64,000 nt of DNA from Chamaecrista fasciculata (Eukaryota > Streptophyta > Magnoliopsida > Fabales > Fabaceae): NCBI GenBank assembly GCA_003254925.1, contig QANZ01036326.1, forward strand, positions 1,583 to 65,582, given 5' to 3'. This document shows positions 27,157 to 39,400 of this stretch, in pieces; position 1 is the first letter of the stretch, and each line of letters begins with the position of its first letter. The position numbers and the translations under genes were made by a program. The notes under the pieces are model-generated. The model was not told the origin of the DNA, did not search any database, and worked only from the letters and a program-made list of their open reading frames with translations.

Positions 27157-28668
27157 CTCCTCTCAATTTCTCTGAGAAATTCATACTTATATATACAACT
27201 TTTTGACACATGATTTGGGAGGATTAGACGAGGAAAAAGAAGAGGTTTGAGAGGTCATTTGGAAATTTAGGGTTTTTCTTTTGTGGGTGTTCCTTAATTA
27301 TTTGGTTCAATACAGACCATTCATTTTGGTCTACTCTTGTAGTGATATGTGCAGTGCATCTTTTTTACTTCTTTTTTCCCAGCATAGGAAAAGGAATGTG
27401 TACATGATTGATGATTGTTTATCCCTATGAGGAAACAAAAGAGTCAATAGTGAAAACTCCAATCATTGGGATAACGATACAAGGAGGGAAAGGATTGGAG
27501 GGTCAAAAAATAAAGTAATAATTGTTTTCTGTTAATTTGTTATTGTTTCACTAGCAAAGTAAACGAGTACGTAACACTCGCTTTATTTTGTCCAATTATA
27601 TATATATGAACAAAAGGGGTATTCTTATGTGATACCTATACTGTTAGGTTTAATCAAAATGAGAGTATGCATTTGTTTGGTTCTGTGCGAACGATTTAGG
27701 GCTTTGCCAATTTTTACCTCACTTTATTATAGTTTGTCTGTTATACTATATGACTAAATATAGTACATGTTTTGAGGACGAAAATTATTAAACAAAAACT
27801 TTGCCAGTTATTGGAGGTTTACTTGGAAGTTTTAGAAGAGATAGGAAAAAGTGGAGAATTCTTGATATAGCCTTAATAGCATTTTACAATTATACAAGCT
27901 TTTAACATTAAAATAAAGATATTGTAACGAGAAGAAGAAAAATAATTCCCCGTCACTCAAACGAGGCTCATGATTAATCAAGAACCGTCGGTGCTAGCTT
28001 AAGTTCTTAGCCATGGTCTGCTATTTAATTTACAGGCCCTCGTAGTTAATTATTACTCCTCTGCTTTGCATCTGACCTTGTACTCATAATATGCATAATG
28101 TAAACATTAGATCAAACTCAATATTCGATCTTTAAACTATATGTGAGCCTTTTGACCATAATAATAACATACGGCAATAAGTAATTTTCTGAGATCCTTA
28201 TCCACCAAAACATACCCTTTTTCTTTCCTTTTAAAGAAATAAATATAAATTCATCAGTCTCAACTTTTATGAATGTTAAAACTAAAATTTGTTTATCTTG
28301 ACATGGACACCTAGATGGGCAGCCAGCACACAATCTAATTTATAATATCCATTTGCACTTCAAACCTAGTTTGACAGCTTGCAATGTCACAGCTCACCCA
28401 CAAAATTGGGCCACAACCTAACTAATTGAACAGGTCGATATGAACCCACACACGAAATATAAAGTATTTCAAAGGATGCACAAGCTAACGAGTCAAAAAT
28501 GACAAAGTGGAATTCTTTTAAGAAACATACCCATTTTATTTATAATCTTGAGTTCATCAAAGCCTGGCACAAGCTATATATATCAATTCTATAACAAGGT
28601 ACAAATAAGCTCCACTTCTCAAGGTAAACGTGGAGTGTAGATGAGTATATTGATACCGGGTGAAGAGA
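27157..28668. other. Convergent intergenic region between the ATL gene and VPS2
   Basis: The two genes converge here, so both 3'UTRs lie in this stretch. I see no further gene, RNA gene or bounded repeat. Confidence 0.5.
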
Positions 28669-31156
28669 CTACATTTTTCTTAAATTGTCTAACCTTGCCT
28701 GTAAATCACTATCAATCCCACCGTCATCATTCCCTGTAGTTTCAACTTGAGGTACCTTTGCCTTTGACGCTGGGGCAGCAACAACTGCTGATGGTGCATT
28801 CACAAGCTGTGCATCAAATTAAAGTTGTTAGGCATCGTTATAATGATTAAGAAGCTTTAGTTTCTGACAAAAGAAAGAAGTTGAATAGGCTGCAAATGTT
28901 TGATATACCTCTTGGTTTACGTTGATTCCAATCTCATCAAGAACCTGGTTCACTAGGTCTTCTGTTTCTTCTTCTTCCTCATCTCCTTCCAAAGCATCAT
29001 CAATTGCATCTCCCATCACCTCAGTCGTCAACTCCATCTTCTCATTTTGTCTCTCGAATTCTTGCATGATTTTTTGCAGCGATGGCAAGTTCATCTGTCT
29101 ATTCATCTGTCCCATTGCCTTTGTCACACCTTTCATTGCCTCACCCATGGCTTGTGTTGATTTCAAAGTCTGATTTTTTTTTTTAAACAGAAATAATCAA
29201 ACTTTTAGCAACAAAATAATGTTAAAGCACCAATTTTAGTCATCGTTGTAGTGCTTATCAATACATGATCATAGCCAGGCCATTAGTGAATCAACATTAA
29301 CCTTAAAACAAAATCTAATCCTTTGATGACCATATATGCTGCTAGTACATACTTCAAATCAACATTAACAAAACATAGACTACAGCATACCTGAATTCTG
29401 AGTGATACACCCTGGAGCTGTGATTTAAGCTTATAAAACTTTTCAATCTGATGTCTTGTTCTAACAAGATCTTTTGCCATCACTCTAACAGCTCCCTGGA
29501 AAGTATAAAACATTTTACACGAAATGAGATAGTGCTGGCACAACATATACAACCATCCTTCAAAGACAAATCAAGTGTATACTATAATAAAATCATGGAT
29601 ATAAATCCAGTGTGAAGGAGAGGGGCAAAAGTCACCTAAAAAAATAGAAGTAAAGAAAATATCCAAGCCAGTTTTGAGTCAGTTCCCAAGAACCACATTT
29701 TGGTAAATTTTCACTATAAAATGACACCAATGTTTCAAACTTACCAAAGAAGAGAGAAGTAGGGTGCCAATATAAGGTGTTTGTATTATTTGCCGATTTC
29801 TTAAGTCGTTTGAATGATTGAAAATCAAACAACAAAATTCCATAACGAATGAGTCATTAAGAAGCATTCACTGGTTTTATTTAGTTCATCAAGATATTAA
29901 ATGGAAATAAAATATTTTTTATCTAACTCAAACTTTGAAAGACACAAGAAATAAACGAAGGTTGTCAGATATCATAATGAGATTCAAGTGCCAATTACAC
30001 GATGGAACCTAGAAAGTAAATAATTCTGCAATGGTATTTCATCAACACAATTTGGGAAACATTAAACCAGCAAAAATGATGCAAAAGCTTGATTTATGGA
30101 ATAGGCGGGCTGGCAACTAGAAAGCATGTGAATGGTAAAATTATGATAAAATGGTCTGAAGTCTAAACTGACAAACCAACAACGGTAATCCCCATGCTAT
30201 AAACTAAAAAAATGAGAACAGAGATGACTAGAAGAGCCACAACCAGCTAACATGTTACCAAAGAGTAATGTAAAATAAAAGTAGAAAAGAAAAACACCAT
30301 ACCATCTGGCCTTGTTTGGCACTTTTCTTTATCTCCAGAATCAGTTTCTTCTCTTGTGATTGTAAACCTTGTCTCTCCCGCTCTATTTCTCTAATTGATT
30401 TGTCCAACATTCTCTTATTTTCCCGCAGAAGCTCTGAAAATCACAGGTTCAAATCCACGCACTATAAAATCAATATAGACTTATACAGTAATTCCATTTG
30501 TAAGTTCAAAGTGAATAACATTACCAGTATATCACTCAAAGACATGCATGTCCAGTGATGATATGCAGGCAGTAAACTGGTTCTACTAGCCAAAAATTTC
30601 ATGGAATGCCAGTTGGCACCAATAAACAACGTTTATGAGATAATTAGTACTCCCTTATAATTTTGATAAGGCCAATAAGCTGGTTTTAAGAATATGATAA
30701 CGCCACACAGCTCTGCTGTCAAAAATGGATTACACAATAGATTGCAACTTAAGTTGACAAGCAAACAAATAGTTACTGTAAAATTTGCTTAAAACAAGAT
30801 AGATAAAACTCACAAGATACGCTGTACAATGTACATAGTTAAGGTACTCTCAAAACCACCGACCGAAAACGAATAAAAGGAACAATAAATATCAAAGGAA
30901 ATTCATAACTTGAATCCAAAATCCGAATTCATCATCCCAAATTGAAACTCAAATCCTTTATAGTAGATTCCAATACAAAGCTCAGCCAATTCTCAGATTT
31001 TCTTTTCCAAGATTTATCAACATTTTTTATACTTTAATTACATTCAGCACTCACTTCACTACCTAAGAGAATATAAATACCAATAATAAAAAAAGAAGAA
31101 GCAAAGCACAAAAACAAACCTGCGGGAGTTTTTCTCTTCCCGAAGATGAAACTCAT
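28669..31156 (-). CDS. VPS2.1: VPS2 / CHMP2-type ESCRT-III subunit (VPS2.1-like)
   Basis: Five coding exons on the minus strand (31156-31120, 30433-30303, 29495-29391, 29169-28909 and 28806-28669) give a 223-residue protein. The frame is continuous and ends in TAG. The N-terminus MSFIFGKRKTPAELLRENKR and the basic first helix are diagnostic of VPS2/CHMP2A. The Snf7-type coiled coil runs to about residue 140, followed by the acidic stretch GDEEEEETEDL. The C-terminus LQARLDNLRKM is a MIM1 motif that binds the MIT domain of the AAA ATPase VPS4. VPS2 caps and recruits VPS4 to ESCRT-III filaments on endosomes, where multivesicular bodies form and membrane proteins are sorted to the vacuole. Intron 2 is about 0.8 kb and intron 1 about 0.7 kb, with nothing recognisable inside. 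The paralogue number VPS2.1 is from overall similarity. Confidence 0.95.
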
Positions 31157-31199
31157 GGTGGCGGCCGAATCTACAACCAAAATTAGAAAACGAAAACCC

Positions 31200-33772
31200 A
31201 GAAACTCGATGAAATCGCTAAAGATCAGAAAATAAAAGCTAAACTGGTGTTATCCGATCTGATCGTAGTTGAAATTGATTTTGAAGTCGATGATGGCGTT
31301 GATTATCAACGTTGCTTACGCGGTAAGCGTTAAACAAAATAGGAATCATCAACCATCATCTTCTTCCCTCTCCGTGGCGCACATCCCTGTGGGACCCCAC
31401 ATCGATCGTCGCCTTTCCTTTCTCGGGCAAAACGGCACCTCCTTGTGTCGTTTCTTTGTTGGGCCCTTGAGGTCCATTTATGTATGGGCCTTAGAAGATA
31501 ATAGAAATGGGCCATGCATGCAGTTCAGCTTTTCTTTTGTTTTCTTTTCTACCAAACAAAATATATATTTTTTTTAGTAACCAAAAAAAATATATATTTT
31601 TTTTTGGCCTGACTAAACAAAATATTTATATATTAAGAAAACAAAAGTATAATGTAGTTTGTGTTAAAAAAAATAGTAATATATTGTAACCACATCCCTT
31701 GTGGTGGGGATTCAAATTTTATTTTTAAGTATGAAAAGCATTTTGTAGCCAATACTTTATCTTTAAGTGGGAGACCTGTGATAGAGAGATTAGTCACTAT
31801 TTTGAATGGTGGATACTCTTGGTTTATATAAAAAAGAGAGTAATATATTGTATTTTCTTATAATTATATTTTGAAGTTAAATACTTAAATCCACTAAAAT
31901 TTATTCTTAAAAAATAATGGCCTAATTTGCAACATGATTACATTTTGGCTTCTAATACATTAGGGTTAGACTATAATGCAAAATTTGATTTTTGACATGG
32001 GATGTAATGGTTTATGAACCAATAAAATAATGACACTTGGAAGAGTTAGTTGTATGTAACTAGTGATGTGACTCCATACACAGTTTTGATTGGTTGAAAA
32101 AATTATTATTTTTTTTATTTTTTAGTATTATATTACATCAAGACTATAATTATGCCACATCAACAATTTTATTCCATGTCAAGAATCAAACTTTGCATCT
32201 TAAACTAACCCAATAAATTATCTATTTGTAATTATTTCTTAAATCACATCAATAACATCAAGAACTTCCTTTTGGTTCCTATTAGTGGTTATATTGTAAT
32301 ATAATACTATATTTTGGAAAATAAAAGAGAAGATAATATATAAATATATATCTCTCTCTCTAAAACCTCATTCACCTCAATATTTCATAGTGATTCTGTC
32401 TGATCTCTCATTGTTTGGCATTAAGTAAATCATTAGGTCCATCTGGCATGCACATTTCCATTTCATCAATTTAAATCTTCAACTTTAGAATTTTCATCTA
32501 TATATAGATAATGGGGTTTTATCCCTTCTATCAATTTTCGGCTTTAGTGAATGGTGAGGTTAGTTAGGATTTGAAGTATTATGTCTTGTCCTGCCTCAAG
32601 TTGACTTATCCATTTTCCTTGTGAAAATGCCCTATGCATCCATCTAATCATTTCCCCATAACTGGAATACACTTTTGGATAAAGTTTTATCACATTTCAG
32701 GATCACTTTTAAAAAGTAAAATTTAAAGAAATAGGAAACTTAAAGCTTTAAAGTTTCAACTGATTGATGCACTTAAAATTTATATATAACTGTTAATTTT
32801 TTTAAAATAATCAAAGAATTAAAAACTAACCCTAAATTTGACATCAATTTAGCTTCAATTATGGCTTTACAACCAAAAATATCATCTCAATTCAAATTCA
32901 CTCTGTGACTATGTACACTTTTTTTATGGGGCAAGAAGTAGCAAGTTGTAATCATTTATTTAAATCTTCAATGACGTTAAAGTGGGGCATATTTACTTTT
33001 AGTTTTTCACTATGCCTTCCTCATGCCATGTGCCAAATGCCCAAATCTGATCAGTACTCTGTAATTTCAAGCTTATCTTTTTTTGTTTTGTTTGTGTTTG
33101 GGTTATATATCTTTTATTTTGTCATTGGGTGAAAAAAAAGGCTGATTTTCCTTTTTGCCTTGGCTGATCTGCTTTGACAAACAGTGCAAAGTGAATAATA
33201 AAATGTGAGTTGCAACTTCATTGATTCCAAGTTCCAATATATATGGCTATTGGCCTCACAATTAAGTTGAGAATTTTCTTCATGGGTCATTAAAAATAGG
33301 ATATCCACAAATTTTATGTAAAGGGGGATCAATTAATAGAAATATTAGTTAATCATTTTCACACTGCTAAATAATATTTTAGAAGTTAAGAAATCTTCAG
33401 AAAAATAATCATACAACTAACAACTATTTTTACAAAATATGATGTTAGTATAAAACTATTCTATGCATTATCACATTTTTTTTAAAAAAAAACAGCTTTA
33501 TTACATATTACTCTTCATTTCTTTTGAATCCTCAATTTCAAATAGTTGTCAATTGATTTATGATCTTTTATTATGTAGGTGGATTTCCTCTTAAGATTGA
33601 CTTTTTCACATTCAGGATATAAATTTTAGAATATCTTTAGAAGAATCACCAAGAAACATGGTAAGAAAAGAAAAGTAATTTGTAATAAAAGTAGAATACA
33701 AGTGAATCGTACTTATTCATATTGTTTTGGAGATTTTTTTTTTGCCAGTATATTGTTTTGGAGATTGATAGA
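31200..33772. other. Intergenic region upstream of VPS2
   Basis: The first few hundred bases hold the VPS2 promoter, including GGGCCC and TGGGCC motifs near 31460-31515 that resemble site-II-type elements. Apart from the inverted-repeat element at 31963-32211, the rest is AT-rich and I see no gene. Confidence 0.45.
31963..32211. mobile_element. Inverted-repeat MITE with imperfect 9-bp duplication
   Basis: GGGTTAGACTATAATGCAAA at the left mirrors TTTGCATCTTAAACTAACCC at the right, and the complementarity extends about 70 bases. The flanks AATACATTA (31954-31962) and AATAAATTA (32212-32220) match at eight of nine positions. This fits a small Mutator-like MITE. It is non-coding. Confidence 0.5.
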
Positions 33773-34600
33773 CTACAAACAGAGACGATGAGCATGAGAA
33801 ATAATGGCCTTGTTTGTTTCCAAATTCGTAGTTTCATAGACAGGAAGCTCTTCTTGGTACCTCCAATCTCCAATAAGATCATCCAATTCAAACAAGTCCG
33901 AGCTTGAATAACTCAAATCATCATCATCATCATCATCTTCACCATTGCTATGATTGTTATAATCAATCCTGTTTTCGTTCTTGAGCTCATTCACATTTAT
34001 CGAGGAGCTAGAGCTTCTTCTGATGTTTTGAACACTAGTGGGCAGTATAGGCATTAGATTTGGATCATCCTCCCCAAGAATCACACTAACTGGGTAGAAT
34101 CTCACGGACCTTTTGACGCCATTGTTAATACTACAATTCTTCCTCATGCAAGAACTCCTTGAAATGGAAGAATTAGTTGATGAAGAAACAGATTTCTGTT
34201 CCAAGTTCACATCTTTCACAGCCCCAACGTGGCACATTCTCGCTTTCCTCACGATCCCAGGGTTGAACTTGAAGAGAGAGCTCAAAAAGCTAGCTATTCG
34301 ACTTCCTGGAGAAATGGGTTGCTTTTGCTTCATTTTCTGCTTCTCTGTTTCTGAGAGAAGAAGATGATGATTCATATTCTTCCTTTCTTTCCCATCTCTT
34401 GTTCTCGCCACAGAAACTCCATGCTTGAGCCTCAAGCTGCTCTTTTTGGACTCGTGGGGTTTGTCAAGATTGGATTTTGATTGGTGGGAAGAACGGTAAA
34501 TGGCGTCAAAGAGGATAGAGGAGAAAGATGATGGAGTGCTTCTGCTTCTTGGGTATGATGAGTATGACTCATCTCGAGTCCATTTCTCACTCCGATTCAT
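33773..34600 (-). CDS. BIG GRAIN 1-like protein
   Basis: A single-exon gene for a 275-residue, serine-rich protein without membrane segments. Short conserved blocks fit the BIG GRAIN 1 family: FSSILFDAIYRS (26-37), PISPGSRIASFLSSLF (95-110), RSVRFYPVSV (164-173), SSSDLFELDDL after a seven-aspartate run (232-242) and ELPVYETTNL (251-260). Rice BIG GRAIN 1 is a plasma-membrane-associated protein that promotes auxin response and grain size. The biochemical role of the family is unknown. The family call rests on recalled block motifs, not a search. The start codon is the first ATG in the frame and lies just before the conserved blocks. In Arabidopsis, from memory, a BIG GRAIN 1-like gene also sits beside a BRX-like gene, as here. 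Confidence 0.75.
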   Translation of the reverse strand: MNRSEKWTRDESYSSYPRSRSTPSSFSSILFDAIYRSSHQSKSNLDKPHESKKSSLRLKHGVSVARTRDGKERKNMNHHLLLSETEKQKMKQKQPISPGSRIASFLSSLFKFNPGIVRKARMCHVGAVKDVNLEQKSVSSSTNSSISRSSCMRKNCSINNGVKRSVRFYPVSVILGEDDPNLMPILPTSVQNIRRSSSSSINVNELKNENRIDYNNHSNGEDDDDDDDLSYSSSDLFELDDLIGDWRYQEELPVYETTNLETNKAIISHAHRLCL

Positions 34601-36420
34601 GGTGGGATTGTGGTTTCTCTGTGTTATCAGTTATGTACTGAAACGGAAGAAGAATGTTTAGGTTAGGTGTTGTTGCTGCAGCCTGCAGTAGTGTTTTGTA
34701 AAGCCTTAGGTGAACATAAATGAGAAGTAGCACACGATATTAAGAATAGAGAGAAAGAACAATCATAGAAAAAGATTAAAAGTTGACTCCCATGCGTGCG
34801 GGATGTCTTTCAATGAGACCACGCTCACAGCTTGGAGATTCATCCACATCATTTGTGTGCTTTGCTTCTTTTTTTTATGGGCTTGATTGGGAGAGATTCA
34901 TCCACTTAGCTGAGATTCTTATATTTATCAATTCAATCATAAATTTAATTTATATTCTTTTTCATTAATCATACCAAAAAAAAGTATCCAATATTCATTT
35001 TCTTTTATGATTGATCATGTATAAAATTTACATCACTTGTCATATGTTTATTTAAGATCTTTATAATAAAAATATAAAGGACTTTATATAAATTTAATTT
35101 TTTATTTAAAAAATTTCAATTCTATCGGTTTTCTTTTTTTTTCCCCAAAATAATGTTAAAAGCTTCCAAAAGTTCATCCACATCATTTGGGTTTGGCAGA
35201 ATTGATAATAGGTTTTGCCGTTTTGGGCTTACTGTAAGCATTTGAGTCCCATGGGATGAGTAATTAAAATTGTTAGCAAAGCTAAGCGCTTTAATAAGCC
35301 AGCTGTAAGATTCCTTGGTTAATTAAAATGACCATTGAATCTCTATCAGTCTTCCAAAGCAGTCCCTAAATGGCACCACTGCATCATCAGTGTCTTCCCT
35401 TCTTCTACCTTCACCTTTATCTGTTAATGACTAGTTAAGCCAAATTTTTATGTTATAATCATATTCATACCATAAAATGTTCTTGATCCATATTTATTTG
35501 TGATTCAAATTTCACACTTTGAATCTCATATCATTAAAGAAGAAGGATACAATTAAAGTGATTTGGGATATGGAATTCAGTACTTGGTGTAGGTTTTGTT
35601 TGTGATTATTAAATTGTGCTTAAAATTCTTATCTAGAAAATTTAAAATTTAATGAATAAGGGATGGCATGAGCCATGAAAGAAGACAAAATCTCAAATTT
35701 AGGGAAGAAAACGAGACAAGGAAAATACAAAACAGAACGTGTCTCAGAAACAAGATATTATTGAGTATGTGAACGAGTACTTGACATTGCCATGAATTAT
35801 ATATAATTGAAGTCTGAAAGTACACGTACATTTCCTCATTGGTCCCGTGAAGTATGCAGATGGTAGTTTTAAAGTTTAAACACATCGACTTGAAACATAA
35901 CTTTATTTGTTTGCTTAGTGCATGAAAAGAAAGATGCATGCAGCATCTAAGAAGTTGGATAAACGAATACCAAAGACAAATGAGAGTAGATTCGTTTTTC
36001 TGTATCCCAATTTGAATAGCTATAGAATTTACACCCATCACACTTTTTTTTAATAGTATGCTGGTATTAACCCACCAGTATCTGGAAGAAGTAGAAAGGC
36101 TTAACTCTTTCCAAAAGAGCTCTCAAAGGGAGAGGGTTGCCCCATTATATATATATATATAGTGTTATAAGGCCCTTTAACTAAGCGACGTGGGACTTCA
36201 ACACGATCACACAATGAAAAGTGTGATCTAGAGACAAGAGATCTATAGAGCTCAAAACAAGAAGAGGTGCCAGAAGCACTTCTTTCTGATATATATATAT
36301 ATTTATATGATTACCTATAGTGAGACTTAGTAGTGAAACAGATATGAAACAATTTAATATGCAACACCACCTCCACACCCTGTGTATAGTAGCATCATTA
36401 GCCTCCAGCTTTGCTCAATC
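34601..36420. other. Intergenic region between the BIG GRAIN 1-like and BRX-like genes
   Basis: The right end is presumably the BRX-like 3'UTR. An AT tract lies at about 36148-36163 and another at about 36289-36307. The open frame at 35649-36041 on the minus strand has no gene-like features. No repeat with clear boundaries was found. Confidence 0.45.
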
Positions 36421-39400
36421 TTACAAGTATTGTTCATGTATTCTTGCGCGGTTCTCTTCCCACCATAATCGAGCATGCATCTCCCCGAATTTTTCGCGGC
36501 TGCAACACACATGGAAAGAGCACCCATAAGTTTAACTAACTTGACACTTTCAATATCATATAATGTAACTACAATAATGAGCACAGATGTACATCTCCTC
36601 CATGCCTACGTATTCAGAGGGTGCATATGAAACTAGAGACTACACCATTGTAAGTTGACTGACAATCATACACAAATTAGCATAGGAATTCGAAATTAAA
36701 AATTTGAAGTGACTTTGGGCCATAATAAGTTGAGCCAGGTCCGATATATATGCTAAACTATTCTTCAATGTCAGTATCATTGGGTTCACAAGGTACAGTC
36801 AGCAAGTCCTGGACTCCACGTGAGATAGTCACATTGCAAAGCCCATAATCAGAATATCCTCATTAAAATTAACAAAAGAAACAGTGAGGACCTCCTTGTC
36901 CTTGTAAAAGTATGATTTTGTTTTTGGCATTTTGTAAATTTTAGACAATTTTGAGAGGAAGGATGGATGTGGAAGCATATATGAATATAATGATATACCT
37001 GAATCTGACTCTTCTGAGCTCTCTTTTGCCACCTGGTAATGCTCTGATGGTGATGTAAACACCAGGTTGGTCCTGTTCAACCCACTCAGTGTCGAGATCA
37101 CTTGCATTGCTCATTGATAGATCTCCAGACTGATCTGCTTCTCTGGAATCGCTGCTTCTCATGGACGCATCCATTGACGATGATATCTCTGTCTTCGCCG
37201 CGCTAATCGTGGACACCTTTGGGGTTGAGTTCGAGTAATTCATATTAGTATTACCATTAATACTACCACCCCACTCATACTGATGATGATGCCTTGATTG
37301 ATGATCAAACGAATCCGACGATGAGTATCCCATTCCCATTCCTGTTGGATGGTACAGATTACGAGGTAATCGTTCCTTCGTTAGTGGAGGCGTAACAGGG
37401 CTCTCTTCTGCTGATTCAACGTACTTTGAGCTCTGACAATCATATTTGTTTTATATTAATTACTTCTATATTATTATTAATTGTTATGTAATGCAATAAT
37501 ATTAAATACATAATGTTATTTGTAAGTATATTATTACACAGTATAGTCAGTCATTTTCATTTAGTCATGATGGCGTTCCTTTCTCTTGTCCATTTCTTTC
37601 CATAAATAGATTCATTTGATATTCAGATTTCAGGCAATGACTAAGTTTTCCGAGATTATACGTCTAATCTAAAGAGTGTTGTCGAAATCTAGAGTTTACC
37701 TCATCTTCAGATCTTGGTGGTGTTGGAAGAGGGAAAGCTTGACGGTTAAATCTTTGAACATTGTAAAGTTCCATGACCTTATCATAGTTCTCTGCCCACC
37801 ATCTTTGAGCTTGCCATTTGTTAAAAATCTCCCGACTATACATACATAGAAAAATAAACCAAATTTCAATTCACTAATCCTGATTCATCACGTCAATATT
37901 TAAATCATACATGATAATAATCGTCAACCATTTAGTAAATCATCATAGATAAAACTGCATGTATGATTTTTTTCTAATTTTTTCAGGCCTGAATCGTAAG
38001 TTGAACAAAAAACTCATGTATAATAAAATCTCAAACGCAATCGGCAATCAAGTATTTTTAGAATTGAATGGTTTTCTTCTCCTCCTTCCAATCTCTATTG
38101 TCTGTTGACGTGGGATGTTGAGTGGGGCGGTGGAATAATAATTCTTTCATGTTGAAGTTAATCAAGTATCCTGGCGTGACTAAGGCTTCAAACCTTCTAA
38201 CCAATTCCATTCTGTTGCTACTATTATTATGTTTTTCATTTGGCTTGACCAAATAGTTAAATTTCAAGTGGTTTATGACACTGTTTTCAATTATGCCAAG
38301 TCACTCAACAGAAACTTTTTGACAAAGAATACTCGAAATGAATTATTAAAGGCAGGACCGGTCATTCGGTGCAGTGAATAAAGTAGATCCAAGGCCAACA
38401 TTGACCTTACAATGGGGTTTGTCTAGGCAATTGAAAACAGGTGGGTCCAACCTTAATTAGTGTCCACTGCATTTGTAAATTCACCAAAACTAGAAATGAT
38501 ATTTCAGGTTGATGAACAGGTTGTAATTGTGGCCTCAAGATATCGCTCCATGTTTAAATTTCCGATCTGAATTTAAGAAAACAAGAATGAAAAGAATAGG
38601 AGAAAAAACAAACAAACAAATTATGTTCAGAGCCACAGAGAGAGACTCCACTAGGAGCCTAGGACCATACGTGTAGAGATTGCACCATAAGTCACCAAGT
38701 AGGACCAGGAGTCCAGGACAATGACACATAAAAATTAAAATTATCTTCCTTTGTGCTTTTATTATATACACTTAAGAAAAGAAAAACAAGACAAAAAGGC
38801 AGAAAGAACTGTAATCTATGGTGCCCACCTTATAGAGTTTCCGAGTTTCTTATTTTGTTTTGTACATAGCTTTGGAGATAATGGGAGAATTCAGCAGCAT
38901 ATTGCAGATTATGAGACAAAAAATGGAATCAGAGGAAGACAAAGTCACCAAGAATCAGGCATGAAGAAATTGTAGAAAATAGAGGAGTTTCATCCGACAA
39001 GACGACAACACTAGGTTAAAAGGTTGCCCAACACAATCAACACTGACCCACCTCCACTAACAAGTCACAATTAGTTCTTCTTTTGGGTCCTCTTTTGGAT
39101 TGCTTTTGGCTGGGGCCTGTAGCCACTGGGAAATGTGGGGTCCTCAGCCAAACTCTTTCATTTTTATATATTTCGGAGACTTTTATGTCTTTCATTGGTG
39201 GGATTCGGATTTGGACTTTGGATGCTCCAGCATATCAGGCGTGTTTCAGTAATGAGCATTATGGTCATTATAAATGAACAGGGATTAAATGGCCTCATGT
39301 TCTGAGAAGTTGTAATATTTTCTCAACACAAGAATTCTGAAATTGATCTGTTGGAAGATCATTACTCACTGTGTTTTTGGGGCCAAAGGATCATTATTCA

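Noticed and set aside
30440..30470. GGTTCAAATCC resembling a tRNA T-loop (B box)
   Set aside because: No matching A box, acceptor stem or cloverleaf is present around it. It lies in VPS2 intron 1 at the exon edge.
35649..36041. 130-codon minus-strand frame
   Set aside because: The composition is hydrophobic and random-looking, with no family features, and it lies in AT-rich intergenic DNA.
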